Part shown: positions 27,380 to 35,969 of the stretch, piece by piece
How positions within the stretch are numbered: the first letter of the stretch is position 1
Layout: each line of letters opens with the position of its first letter
NCBI GenBank assembly: GCA_910586855.1
Contig: CAJUJH010000004.1
Coordinates: 89,539 to 153,538, forward strand
Reading direction: 5' to 3'
DNA from: Candidatus Gastranaerophilales bacterium
Lineage (GTDB): Bacteria; Cyanobacteriota; Vampirovibrionia; Gastranaerophilales; Gastranaerophilaceae
Length of the DNA: 64,000 bases
Notes under the pieces: generated by a model
Seen by the model: only the letters and a program-made list of their open reading frames with translations
What the model was told of the DNA's origin: nothing
The model's database searches: none
Translations under genes and position numbers: made by a program

Positions 27380-27429
27380 AAGCCAAATTTCTCCTCTCTC
27401 CTATATCTCCATAGTTCTTTAAAAGTTTT

Positions 27430-27465
27430 CCCTTTGTGTTTATTATGAGCACAAAGGGTTTTTTT
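27430..27465 (+). terminator. Rho-independent terminator
   Basis: Stem CCCTTTGTG (27430-27438) / CACAAAGGG (27450-27458) followed by seven T residues. It ends the transcript of the FYG-tagged gene ahead of the DnaJ-like gene. Confidence 0.85.
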
Positions 27466-27491
27466 ATGTGTTAAAATAGGTTAGCAGCATT

Positions 27492-28550
27492 ATGAACAAT
27501 AAAAATTTATATGAAATATTAGGTTTGGATTCTGATTCAACAAAAGAGGAAATAAAAATAGCCTATAGAAAACTTGTCAGAATTTATCATCCGGATGTAA
27601 ATAAAACAAAAGAGGCGGAAAATTATTTTAAATTATTGAATAATGCCGCCGAGACCTTGCTTGATGACACAAAGAGACTCCAATATGACACATTGGCGGG
27701 CGTTTTGAGGAATAAAAAAGATTATGTTGAAAAAGGGGCGTCATCAAAAGAAGAAACTTTAAGAAATGCGGAAGAAAATTTTAATGATATTATAGCTAAA
27801 ACCGTGCCGGAGAAAGAGTTTTGCACTAATAAAACGGATGAGACCACTAAAAATAAAAGTTTTTTCAATAGTAACAATACTAAAAACCGGAATAAAAAAG
27901 AATCTTACGTGCATGCAAACCCCAAAAGCCAGCCGCAGAGCCCGAAAATAGATGGCAAAGATATTGAAACAGTTGTAACCATATCAAAAAGTGAACAAAA
28001 ACAAGGAACAATAAGAAAAATCAATGTTCTTCATACCGATAAATGCCCAAAATGCACGGGTGCCAAATATATCAACGGAACCATATGTGCTCTTTGCCGC
28101 GGTGCAGGCGAAAAATCAGAACATAAAATAATGAACGTTAAAATTCCTGCGGGAATTAAAAACGGAACAAAAATGAAAATTAAAAATGAAGGTGAATATG
28201 GAAAATTTGGAGGCAAAAACGGCGACCTTTATCTTTTAATTGAAATTGAAAAAGAAATTATAAAAAAATTTGAGGATGGCAAGATTGTAATTGAAGTGCC
28301 AATATCCCCTTGGCAAGCGGTTTTAGGGGGGCAGATAACTATTCCTGTTGATAACAAAAATATTTCTTTAACAATTCCGCCTTTGACAAAATCAATGACA
28401 AGATTTAAACTTAAAAAAGAAGATGATAAATTGTCGCCATTAGGCCTAAATGCAGAGTACACGGTAATTACCAGGATTGATATTAAAGAAGATTTTGATA
28501 AAAAAGAAATAGAATTGTACAAAAAATTAAGAGATATAGATTTAAGTTAA
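27492..28550 (+). CDS. DnaJ-like co-chaperone with half a zinc-finger domain
   Basis: 352 residues. J domain at about 1-68 with the HPD tripeptide near 35 (RIYHPDVNK), which stimulates DnaK ATPase. A low-complexity charged linker (about 75-150) replaces the Gly/Phe region. Only two Cys motifs (CPKC and CALC, about 186-205) are present where canonical DnaJ has four CxxCxGxG repeats, so at most one zinc can bind. The C-terminal substrate-binding beta domains (about 210-345, IPAGIKNGTKMKIKNEG) are intact. It lies between class I DnaJ and CbpA-type proteins. It is followed by queE 41 bases on. Confidence 0.88.
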   Translation: MNNKNLYEILGLDSDSTKEEIKIAYRKLVRIYHPDVNKTKEAENYFKLLNNAAETLLDDTKRLQYDTLAGVLRNKKDYVEKGASSKEETLRNAEENFNDIIAKTVPEKEFCTNKTDETTKNKSFFNSNNTKNRNKKESYVHANPKSQPQSPKIDGKDIETVVTISKSEQKQGTIRKINVLHTDKCPKCTGAKYINGTICALCRGAGEKSEHKIMNVKIPAGIKNGTKMKIKNEGEYGKFGGKNGDLYLLIEIEKEIIKKFEDGKIVIEVPISPWQAVLGGQITIPVDNKNISLTIPPLTKSMTRFKLKKEDDKLSPLGLNAEYTVITRIDIKEDFDKKEIELYKKLRDIDLS

Positions 28551-28591
28551 AATAGCTGAAAATTAGATAGATAAAGGATTTTAGGGAAAAA

Positions 28592-29260
28592 TTGGAAAAA
28601 AGTTGCAAAATTTGTGAAATTTTTGAATCTATACAGGGAGAAGGAATTTTTGTCGGGCAAAAGCACCTGTTTATAAGGCTTCTAGGGTGTAATCTGAATT
28701 GTAAATACTGTGATACCAATAATTTTAGCGAAAAAAAGGCAATAATTTTAACAAAGTCAGCTCTGTATGAAGAAATTAAACATTATGGGGCTCAAGTTAT
28801 CAGTTTTACAGGCGGGGAGCCTCTTTTGCAGTCTGAATTTTTAAGAGATTTTTTAGCAGAGTATAAAAGTTCTCTTAAAAAAACAATATATCTGGAAACC
28901 AATGGCAGCTTGCCATACAGGCTTAGAGAGATTATTGATTATATTGATATTGTTTCAATGGATATTAAGCTGGAATCTGCCACAGGAGAAAAAAATGATT
29001 TTTCATTAAGCGATGAATTTCTGCTTGTAGCAAGGGATTCTAATGTTTTTGCAAAAGTTGTTTTTGATGAAAATATTACTGAAAAAGAGATATTAGAGCT
29101 TGCAAATCTTGGTTTAAAGCATGGAATTGAAATTATTTTGCAGCCTAAAATGCCTATGAGCAAAAATCTGGATGCTGCTGGAATTTTCCAGAAACTATAC
29201 AACAAATATTCAAGAATAAGGCTGATTCCACAGGTTCATAAATACCTAAACCTGCCGTAG
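28592..29260 (+). CDS. queE: 7-carboxy-7-deazaguanine synthase
   Basis: 222-residue radical-SAM enzyme of queuosine/7-deazapurine synthesis, converting carboxytetrahydropterin to CDG. The cluster motif is C33-x3-C37-x2-C40 (CNLNCKYC). EIFESIQGEG precedes it and FTGGEPLLQ (about 72-80) matches the SAM-binding block. Start is TTG 28592, which gives a normal N-terminus; no ATG is nearby. No queC, queD or queF gene is in the window, so the pathway genes are scattered. Confidence 0.93.
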   Translation: MEKSCKICEIFESIQGEGIFVGQKHLFIRLLGCNLNCKYCDTNNFSEKKAIILTKSALYEEIKHYGAQVISFTGGEPLLQSEFLRDFLAEYKSSLKKTIYLETNGSLPYRLREIIDYIDIVSMDIKLESATGEKNDFSLSDEFLLVARDSNVFAKVVFDENITEKEILELANLGLKHGIEIILQPKMPMSKNLDAAGIFQKLYNKYSRIRLIPQVHKYLNLP

Positions 29261-29317
29261 ATGCCGATTTATTGTGATAATTTTGGGTCTAACTTGCATA
29301 TAAATGGAAGGTATAAA

Positions 29318-29610
29318 ATGGAAATGTATAATCCTCCCCATCCCGGTGAAATACTTTTAGAAGGCTGGATAAAGCCTTTAGGGTTTAGTGTTTCAAAATT
29401 TGTTCTAAAATAGGTACTAGCCGCAAGAATTTATCTGAGAATATAAATGGTAAAACCGGTATAAGCCCCGAAATGGCATTGAAAATAGAAAAAGCACTGA
29501 AATCCCGCGCAGGTTTTTGGCTTGATTTACAGCAAGAATACGACTTTTGGCATGCCAGGCAGTGCGTAAAACTTGATAATGTTGAAGTTATAAACTGGCA
29601 GGCGGTGTAG
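29318..29610 (+). pseudogene. Frameshifted HigA-type antitoxin
   Basis: ATG 29318 opens MEMYNPPHPGEILLEGWIKP, a clear HigA/VapI-family start, but the frame stops at TAG 29411-29413 after 31 residues. Two bases on, in another frame, the protein continues: KIGTSRKNLSENINGKTGIS, then EMALKIEKALKSRAGFWLDL, ending INWQAV at TAG 29608. Restoring one A in the AAAA run at 29407-29410 would make one continuous protein of about 97 residues. No HigB toxin gene lies in the 57 bases upstream or downstream. Either a decayed orphan antitoxin or a sequencing/assembly error. Confidence 0.8.
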
Positions 29611-29729
29611 GCTTTTAGTATATTATTAAGAAATATTAACCTATGAAAATATAAGTTAATATTAATGTTCAAAATAAATTATTACAGGTTTTATAGTTAA
29701 TAAATTCAGATTAAATATGGGGTATATAA

Positions 29730-30314
29730 ATGCAAATTCAAGCTATAAAAAATATTTCATTTAAAGGAGCCGAAGCTCTCAATAGTGAAAAAAAGCTGAC
29801 AAATAAGCAGCAAAATACAAAGCAGAATATTTATACTTTCGTAAGCAAGGGTATTGTTTACGAAACAAGGAAAATGTCTGAGGGTAGAGAGGAAAAAGAC
29901 GGCAAATATAAATTGGCGGAATTAGGGACTTGTGTTCTTTCTATCGGTGCTATTGCAGCCAGCCTTATTAAGGATGCTAAAGCTGTAAAACTGGATAAAA
30001 AAGCAAAAAAATTGATGAAACAGTCTGCCTCAAGCGAAAAGGTAAATGAGCTGAAAGCGGCTTCAAAACAAAAAATCAAAGGAGCTAAAGGTGCTCTTAT
30101 AACTGCTGCATTGTTGTTTGTTGCATCAAGACTTATACGTTCAGCCAATGTTTTTGATGCTAAAAAAACCATAAAAGAACGCGGCTTTATGACGGATGAT
30201 GAATTAGAATTGAAGTTTCTTGCTAAAAAAGTAGAAAACCAAAATGATAAATATGTTGTTGAAAAACCGAAAGAAACAGCTGCGGCTGAAACAGAAGAGA
30301 ATAATAAAGTTTAA
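29730..30314 (+). CDS. FKG-tagged protein with two membrane helices, 194 residues
   Basis: N-terminus MQIQAIKNISFKGAEALNSE carries the tag ISFKG (9-13). Two hydrophobic segments follow (LGTCVLSIGAIAASLI, about 70-85, and GALITAALLFVASRLI, about 119-134), separated by a Lys-rich helix, then a charged tail. Probably a small inner-membrane protein with the tag on the cytoplasmic side. No known domain. Followed by a strong terminator. Confidence 0.75.
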   Translation: MQIQAIKNISFKGAEALNSEKKLTNKQQNTKQNIYTFVSKGIVYETRKMSEGREEKDGKYKLAELGTCVLSIGAIAASLIKDAKAVKLDKKAKKLMKQSASSEKVNELKAASKQKIKGAKGALITAALLFVASRLIRSANVFDAKKTIKERGFMTDDELELKFLAKKVENQNDKYVVEKPKETAAAETEENNKV

Positions 30315-30334
30315 TTAATAAACCAAAGAAAATA

Positions 30335-30367
30335 AAAGCCTGTCCAATAAAAGACAGGCTTTGTTTT
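30335..30367 (+). terminator. Rho-independent terminator
   Basis: Stem AAAGCCTGTC / GACAGGCTTT (30335-30344, 30353-30362), 8-base loop, then TGTTTT. Ends the FKG-tagged gene. Confidence 0.85.
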
Positions 30368-30437
30368 AAAAAAGATTACAAGTTAGTTGTTTTAAAAAGA
30401 AATTGTTTTATTGTTATTTATCTAAGAGTTTAAAGCT

Positions 30438-31394
30438 TTATGTTAAATAATGCTTTAATTCTGCTGTGTTTGGTGATTTTCTAAGTTTTTTCAATGCTTC
30501 TCCTTCAATTTGCCTTATTCTTTCTTTTGAAAATCCTAAAATTTTTCCTAATTCTTCAAGTGTTTTTGTTTTTCGTGCTTCAAGTCCGAAGCGGTTAATG
30601 ATTATAAATCTTTCTTTTTCTGAAAGTATGTCTAAAGCTTTAATAATGTCTTTATTTAGAAATTCCTTTTCTGTCTTGATATCGGGTAATTTTTTCATAT
30701 CATCTTTGATATAATCTTCAAGACATAAATCCTGTGCTACAGGTGTATCAAGGCTTACCGGCTCTTTTATCATAGCTTTTTTAATCTGTTTTACTTTTTT
30801 GATATCTGTTTTCAGGTAATCCGCAAGTGCTTCATCATCAGGTTCGTGCCCTAAATCTACGCTTAATTTCACGATTGCACGCTTTAGCGTTCTTATTTTA
30901 TCACTCATGTGCACGGGGATTCGTATGGTTCTTGAATTATTGGCTATAGCCCTTATGATGGTTTGTTTTATCCACCAGGTTGCATATGTTGAAAATTTAA
31001 ATCCTTTTGTATAGTCAAACCTTTCTGCTGCTTTTATAAGCCCTAAAGAGCCTTCCTGCACAAGGTCCATAAATAAAATTCCCTGTCCTGTATATTTTTT
31101 TGCAATCGAAACTACAAGCCTTAAATTTGCCTGGATAAGTTTTTTTCTTGCAATTTTAGCTTCTTTTTTGCCGCCTTCTTTAATTGTTTTGCCAATAGTT
31201 GCTTCATTTGTTCTGTTTAAAAGTTTAATTTTGCCGATGTCCTTTAAATACATCTGTAGAATTTCATCCTTATTTGCAATAGTATTAAAGGTTTTAATCT
31301 CTTCTTCCTCGGTATCTTCTTCAATAGGACAGCCTGTTTCTATAAAATCTTCCTGAAACTCATATTCATCAAATTTACTTAATGAATTTCTCAT
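30438..31394 (-). CDS. RNA polymerase sigma-70 factor (RpoD/SigA family, short form)
   Basis: 318 residues. Region 1.2 (DEILQMYLKDIGKIKLL), region 2 with core-binding DLVQEGSLGLIKAAERFDY and the -10-reading FSTYATWWIKQTIIRAI, region 3 (IPVHMSDKIRTLKRA), and region 4 HTH (TLEELGKILGFSKERIRQIE) are all present. There is no long acidic region 1.1, so it is either the primary factor of a reduced type or a group-2 factor. Region 2.4/4.2 look normal, so it should read standard -35/-10 promoters. Confidence 0.92.
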   Translation of the reverse strand: MRNSLSKFDEYEFQEDFIETGCPIEEDTEEEEIKTFNTIANKDEILQMYLKDIGKIKLLNRTNEATIGKTIKEGGKKEAKIARKKLIQANLRLVVSIAKKYTGQGILFMDLVQEGSLGLIKAAERFDYTKGFKFSTYATWWIKQTIIRAIANNSRTIRIPVHMSDKIRTLKRAIVKLSVDLGHEPDDEALADYLKTDIKKVKQIKKAMIKEPVSLDTPVAQDLCLEDYIKDDMKKLPDIKTEKEFLNKDIIKALDILSEKERFIIINRFGLEARKTKTLEELGKILGFSKERIRQIEGEALKKLRKSPNTAELKHYLT

Positions 31395-31485
31395 ACAAAA
31401 ACTCCTTCTTAACCCTTCCTTATCATCCTTAAAAACTACTCTTTAAAATTCTTGTAATTTGTTTGACGTTTAAAATCAAATTATG

Positions 31486-31514
31486 TTTCCAATATTTAAA
31501 ACTTAATGTATAAT
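31486..31514 (+). promoter_or_regulatory. Probable sigma-70 promoter
   Basis: TTTCCA (31486-31491), 17-base spacer, TATAAT (31509-31514). The -10 box overlaps the ATG at 31506, which argues that translation of the next gene starts at 31548 instead. Confidence 0.5.
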
Positions 31515-31547
31515 AGGTCTATCCTAAAGTCTGTTGGGGGGTCTGCT

Positions 31548-32390
31548 ATGGGGCTTGTTAGAAAAGTTTTAATAAAAAATAAGGTCGAATATTTCAAGGT
31601 TCTTTTTGCTTTTTTGTTTATCTTATTGTTTCAAAATACGGCAAATTCAAGCGAGATAACTTTTGCAGCTATCTCTGATTCTTGTATTAAATCAGATAAA
31701 GTAGATAATTCTATGACACCTTCCATTCAAAAGCTTTTAAGGGCAAGGGGGGATATTAATAATTCAGGAAGCGATTTTGTTCTTTTTTTAGGAAATAATA
31801 TTTCAGGCGCCGATAAGTATAATCTTGTAATGTTTGCAAAAATAATAAAAAAGATTCAAAAACCTGTTTATACTGCCATTGGGAATAAGGATGTTCAAAA
31901 AACAAAACATCTTGACAAAACTGAATATTACAAGCTTTTAAACAGATTTTCCAAAAATAAAGTATCGAAAGTGCCTTCAATTAAGCATATTAGCGGATAT
32001 ATTTTCATTTTTATGGACGGCACAAATGAAATGGTGTCTTTACCAAGAGGGTATTATAAAGACAGGGAATTAATTATTTTGGAAAAATATTTAAATAAAT
32101 ATAAAAATAAGGATGTAATAATAGTGCAGCATTATCCTTTGATTGGCATTGAAGACAATCTGAAGGCTACATACAATGCTGAACCTTATAAATTGTTAAT
32201 TGCAAAGCATAAAAATATTAAAGCAATTATTTCAGGACATGATAATAAAGATTTTGAAATTGAGGATGAAAACGGAATCAAACATATTAATATTCCCTCT
32301 TTAAGCGAGGGAGCTGAATATAAGGTGATAACCATAAATACGGATGGTGATAAAACATCTGTAAGGTCTAAAATTATAAGCGTAGAATAA
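31548..32390 (+). CDS. Calcineurin-like metallophosphoesterase with degenerate metal site
   Basis: 280 residues from ATG 31548; ATG 31506 would add 14 residues but overlaps a likely -10 box. A membrane/signal segment (VLFAFLFILLFQNTANSS, about 18-35) precedes a phosphoesterase fold. The five metal motifs can be found in order but are altered: SDS for D-x-H (43-45), GNN for GD-x (82-84), GNKD for GNH[DE] (112-115), QHYP (194-197) intact, and GHDN for GHxH (230-233). Loss of several ligands suggests a non-catalytic or altered-metal protein on the outer face of the membrane. It is followed by the ArnT-like gene 13 bases on, probably one operon. Confidence 0.75.
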   Translation: MGLVRKVLIKNKVEYFKVLFAFLFILLFQNTANSSEITFAAISDSCIKSDKVDNSMTPSIQKLLRARGDINNSGSDFVLFLGNNISGADKYNLVMFAKIIKKIQKPVYTAIGNKDVQKTKHLDKTEYYKLLNRFSKNKVSKVPSIKHISGYIFIFMDGTNEMVSLPRGYYKDRELIILEKYLNKYKNKDVIIVQHYPLIGIEDNLKATYNAEPYKLLIAKHKNIKAIISGHDNKDFEIEDENGIKHINIPSLSEGAEYKVITINTDGDKTSVRSKIISVE

Positions 32391-32403
32391 GGAGAAAATA
32401 AGC

Positions 32404-34140
32404 ATGAATCAAGGCTTTCAGGATTTTATAAAAAATGCCAAAGATTTTATCTCAAGGCATGCAAATATTTTTTGTATTTTGTCTCTTATTTTATTTTCTT
32501 ATTTGTTTTTATTCTTGAATTTAGGCGCATACAGGCTTATAGATATTGATGAAACAAGGTATGTAAATATTGCGGGCAAAATGTTTTTAAATGGTGATTT
32601 TATAACGCCATATCTTAATTTTGAACCGTTTTTAGAAAAACCGCCTCTTTTTTATTGGCTGATTGTTTTACTGTATAAATTAACGGGTTCAACAAGCGAG
32701 TTTATATCAAGGTTTCCAACAGCACTATCTTGTACGGTTATGATTTTTGCAACATATTTCTTTGGTAAAAAAGCAGTAGGGTCAAAGATTTTTGGACTTG
32801 TCAGCGCATTTATTTTATTATCTTCAATCTGGATTGTCTTATTTTCTCATATTGCAATTCTTGATATGGGTTTTACGGCACTTTGCACACTTTCTATATA
32901 TTCTGCCATAATAACATTATTTGATGTAAAAGAAGAGAATAAGAAATATTTTTGGTATCTTGCCTACTTTTTTATGGGCTTAAGTGTCCTTCAAAAAGGG
33001 CTTATAGGTATTATTATTCCTATAATGGTTACAGCGCTTACATTTCTTGCTTTTCGCAGAGGAAAAGAATTATTTAAACCTTCATTTATAATCCCTGGCG
33101 TAATAATATTTTTAATTGTTGCTCTTCCTTGGCATATTGCAGCATACATTGCAAACGGGGATATATTTATTCAAGATTATTTTGTAAAGCATCATTTTGC
33201 AAGATTTTTAAATTCTTCTTTAGGTATAAACAGAAAACAGCCGTTTTTATTTTATATCCCGGTTTTATTGATTGCTTTTATTCCTTGGGTTTTCAGTTTT
33301 ATTTCAGTTTTAATCAGAGGTGTGAAAGCTTTAATAAAGGATTTTAGGGCAACTAAATCTTTTAAACAGATTTTATCCAATGATACAAATGACAGGAAGT
33401 TGATTGTTTTTGCAAGTATTTACTTTTTATCAATCCTGTTATTTTTCAGCGTGTCTTCAACCAAGCTCCCGACTTACATTTTGCCTTTATTCCCTGCAGT
33501 TTCACTTATTACGGGATATTACTGGTGGGGTTATATTGCAGATAATAAATTTGAAAAAGGTATTAAAATTTCAACCGTAGTTAGTTCCATATTTTTTATT
33601 TTGCTTGGAATTTGCGGAACTGTAATGTTGAATTTCACACCTGAAAACAGTTTAATTTATGTGCAAAATGCTGATAGTTTTAGAATCTTAATGTCATCCT
33701 GGCTTATTGTCATCTCTTTAATTACAATTCTTTGTATAATTTCAAAAAACAGGTCATTGCTATTTATTGCAAACGTTATTTTGATGCTTGGTGTAACAAT
33801 TATTACAAGCGGGAAAATCTTTAATTATGTTACAACATTCGGGCAGACAGAATTGGAAAATTATGCTGACAGAGCGCAAATGGTATCTGATTCCAAGCTT
33901 GTAGCATTTGGCACCGGAAAAAAATATAGTATTTTAAATAAATATAATGGTAAAGTATATTACATTACAAATATTAATAATAACGGATTTAACGAATTAA
34001 ATAATTTGATTAAAGAGGCTAAAAAGCAAGGTGCGCCAGTTTATTTAATAATAAAGAAAAAGAAGAAATACCCGTCTGAGATTATGGATAAGTTTAAAAA
34101 GCTTGAAGATGGAACTAAATACGATTTGTATATAAAATAA
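32404..34140 (+). CDS. ArnT/PMT-type lipid-linked glycosyltransferase (GT39-like)
   Basis: 578 residues, eleven to thirteen membrane helices. The first periplasmic loop has the catalytic-type acidic motif DIDETRY (47-53), followed by EPFLEKPPLFYW, both typical of ArnT-like enzymes that move a sugar from undecaprenyl phosphate to lipid A, lipid or protein. A small C-terminal soluble domain (about 495-578, very Lys-rich) follows. Acceptor unknown. Co-oriented with the degenerate phosphoesterase 13 bases upstream. A bidirectional terminator follows. Confidence 0.88.
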   Translation: MNQGFQDFIKNAKDFISRHANIFCILSLILFSYLFLFLNLGAYRLIDIDETRYVNIAGKMFLNGDFITPYLNFEPFLEKPPLFYWLIVLLYKLTGSTSEFISRFPTALSCTVMIFATYFFGKKAVGSKIFGLVSAFILLSSIWIVLFSHIAILDMGFTALCTLSIYSAIITLFDVKEENKKYFWYLAYFFMGLSVLQKGLIGIIIPIMVTALTFLAFRRGKELFKPSFIIPGVIIFLIVALPWHIAAYIANGDIFIQDYFVKHHFARFLNSSLGINRKQPFLFYIPVLLIAFIPWVFSFISVLIRGVKALIKDFRATKSFKQILSNDTNDRKLIVFASIYFLSILLFFSVSSTKLPTYILPLFPAVSLITGYYWWGYIADNKFEKGIKISTVVSSIFFILLGICGTVMLNFTPENSLIYVQNADSFRILMSSWLIVISLITILCIISKNRSLLFIANVILMLGVTIITSGKIFNYVTTFGQTELENYADRAQMVSDSKLVAFGTGKKYSILNKYNGKVYYITNINNNGFNELNNLIKEAKKQGAPVYLIIKKKKKYPSEIMDKFKKLEDGTKYDLYIK

Positions 34141-34158
34141 AATTTAAATAAATATTTT

Positions 34159-34188
34159 AAACCCGCATTTATTATAGAATGCGGGTTT
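34159..34188. terminator. Bidirectional hairpin between convergent genes
   Basis: Perfect 11-bp stem AAACCCGCATT / AATGCGGGTTT (34159-34169, 34178-34188). It lies between the ArnT-like gene (+) and the DUF486 gene (-), overlapping the end of the latter by 2 bases. Confidence 0.7.
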
Positions 34189-34528
34189 ACCATTTTTTAA
34201 ATATGAAAAATACGGCAAGGATTATAAAAATAAAGCCGATTAAATAATTCCACTTCAGCCCTTCTTTTAGATAAAGTGCTGAGAATACCACAAAAACAGA
34301 AAGAGTTATAACCTCCTGAATCGTTTTTAATTGATAAGCATTATAAACCTCGTAGCCTATTCTATTTGCAGGGACTTGAAAGCAATATTCAAAAAATGCT
34401 ATGCCCCAGCTTATTAAAATAACAGCAATTAAAGCGCTTGATTTAAACTTTAAATGCCCGTACCAGGCAAATGTCATAAAGATATTTGAAATGAGTAATA
34501 ATATAACAGGTAAAATTATTTTAAGCAT
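34187..34528 (-). CDS. DUF486/DMT-type small membrane protein
   Basis: 113 residues, four hydrophobic helices. Hallmarks of DUF486: FMTFAWYGHLK (about 17-27), ISWGIAFFEYCFQVPANRIG (about 39-58) and QLKTIQEVITLSVFVVFS (about 66-83). The fold is related to the drug/metabolite transporter half-unit; function not established. Monocistronic, convergent with the ArnT-like gene. Confidence 0.9.
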   Translation of the reverse strand: MLKIILPVILLLISNIFMTFAWYGHLKFKSSALIAVILISWGIAFFEYCFQVPANRIGYEVYNAYQLKTIQEVITLSVFVVFSALYLKEGLKWNYLIGFIFIILAVFFIFKKW

Positions 34529-34604
34529 AAAATTATTTTAAACCAAAATTTTTGTAAAGTGATATAATTTGAATAATAAATAGAAGAATTGGGGGTAAAT
34601 TAAG

Positions 34605-35114
34605 ATGATTAACGAAAGAATGAATGCAGCATTAAACGAACAGGTTAATGCAGAATTATACTCAGCATATCTATACCTTTCTATGCAGGCATATTTTCAA
34701 AAAATGAACCTAAAAGGTTTTGTTAACTGGATGAATGTTCAGGTGCAGGAAGAAATGGCGCATGCAAGAGGATTATATGATTATATTCAAGAACGCGGCG
34801 GAGAGATTGTTCTTGAGGCTATTGCAAAGCCTGATTTAAAATGGAACTCGCCATTGCAGGTATTTGAAGATGTACTAAAGCATGAACAATTGGTAACTTC
34901 AAAAATAAATAACCTTGCAGATATCGCAGATGAAACAAAAGACAGAGCTGCAGGGCTTTTCCTTCAATGGTATATTAAGGAACAGGTTGAAGAAGAAGCA
35001 AGTGTTTCAGATGTTTTAGATACTCTAAAACTTATAAAATCAGATTCAAATGCTCTTTTAGCATTAGATAGAGAACTTCAAGCAAGAGTATTTAATCCTC
35101 CTGTAATTGGTTAA
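34605..35114 (+). CDS. ftnA: Non-haem ferritin
   Basis: 169 residues forming a four-helix ferritin that oxidises Fe(II) and stores the mineral in a 24-subunit cytosolic shell. Ferroxidase ligands appear as E17 (NEQVNAELYSA), E50 and H53 (EEMAHARG), with further Glu in the third helix (HEQ, about 93) and E127/E130 region. No haem-binding Met of bacterioferritin type is evident. A GGGGG sequence about 10 nt upstream can serve as RBS. Ends at a perfect terminator. Confidence 0.95.
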   Translation: MINERMNAALNEQVNAELYSAYLYLSMQAYFQKMNLKGFVNWMNVQVQEEMAHARGLYDYIQERGGEIVLEAIAKPDLKWNSPLQVFEDVLKHEQLVTSKINNLADIADETKDRAAGLFLQWYIKEQVEEEASVSDVLDTLKLIKSDSNALLALDRELQARVFNPPVIG

Positions 35115-35141
35115 ATAAAAATATGTGCATAAAATAAAGTC

Positions 35142-35169
35142 AAAGGATATGAAAATTCATATCCTTTTT
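35142..35169 (+). terminator. Rho-independent terminator of ferritin gene
   Basis: 12-bp stem AAAGGATATGAA / TTCATATCCTTT with a 2-base loop, followed by T residues. Confidence 0.85.
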
Positions 35170-35255
35170 GGTTCTACAGGACTGTTTTTAATAAAAAAGT
35201 TAGGATAATGGCAGAATTGATGATAGTATAGTTATTATTAACTTTTAAGGATGTT

Positions 35256-35969
35256 TTGATGTTTAGGAAAAGATTTTTAATCGGTTTGATTACACTTATA
35301 GCTGCTTTTTTACCTTTGAGCTGTTTTGCTATAGATGATTTTGAAATAATAGAAGAATCTAAAGTTCAAAAAAGGCTGAATAATGTTGGTGTCAGAATTT
35401 TAAATTCAAACAAAATTGATAAGAGGATAGTGTTTGCTTATGATAAAAAAGAGGCTGAAGGAAAACTGGACACAATAAAAGATAAGACCCTCCTTAACAG
35501 GCAAATCGCAGTTTATGGTTATGATTATAAATTCATTGAAGATGATAATGAACTTGCAGCATATCTTTCTCGCCATATAGCAGAAGCCTACAGGTCTTAT
35601 TCAGGTGTTTTTAACGGCAGATTAAGCAGTCTTAAAATGAAAGCTGCACCTAAAAAATACCAAATAGTGTTTGATAAAATTGCAGTTGATTATATGGTAA
35701 AAGCTGGTTATAACCCGATTGGCATGATTACATATATCAATAAAAGCAAAGACCAGAAAAGAACTAATTCTTTCACCCAAAATTTAGCCTCAAAAAGGCT
35801 TGCAATTATTTATGAATATATTTATACAAAATACCCTTATTACCTTAAAAATAATGAATATTTTCATAATGTAAACTATCAAAATTTTCTTTTAACATCT
35901 CAAGAAAATAGGAGAATGCTTGAAGAAAAGATTAAATCAGGCTCAAAGGAAGAATTAAAATATGAATAG
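35256..35969 (+). CDS. Exported M48-peptidase-like protein lacking the zinc site
   Basis: 237 residues with a signal peptide (FLIGLITLIAAFLPLSCFA, cleavage near 25). The central NELAAYLSRHIAEAY (98-112) aligns with the M48 helix NELAxxLxHExAH, but the ligands H-E-H have become R106-H107-E110. The second block, VFDKIAVDYMVKAGYNP (138-154), aligns with the EAD..G..YM..AGYDP block and has V138 where the third ligand Glu is expected. It is therefore probably a non-catalytic relative. It overlaps the next exported protein by 8 bases, so the two are translationally coupled. Confidence 0.7.
   Translation: MMFRKRFLIGLITLIAAFLPLSCFAIDDFEIIEESKVQKRLNNVGVRILNSNKIDKRIVFAYDKKEAEGKLDTIKDKTLLNRQIAVYGYDYKFIEDDNELAAYLSRHIAEAYRSYSGVFNGRLSSLKMKAAPKKYQIVFDKIAVDYMVKAGYNPIGMITYINKSKDQKRTNSFTQNLASKRLAIIYEYIYTKYPYYLKNNEYFHNVNYQNFLLTSQENRRMLEEKIKSGSKEELKYE

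Noticed and set aside
29385..29672. Minus-strand frame across the HigA remnant
   Set aside because: Antisense of a recognisable antitoxin.
31506..31547. Upstream ATG for the phosphoesterase-like gene
   Set aside because: It overlaps a likely -10 box and adds residues without family resemblance; ATG 31548 preferred.
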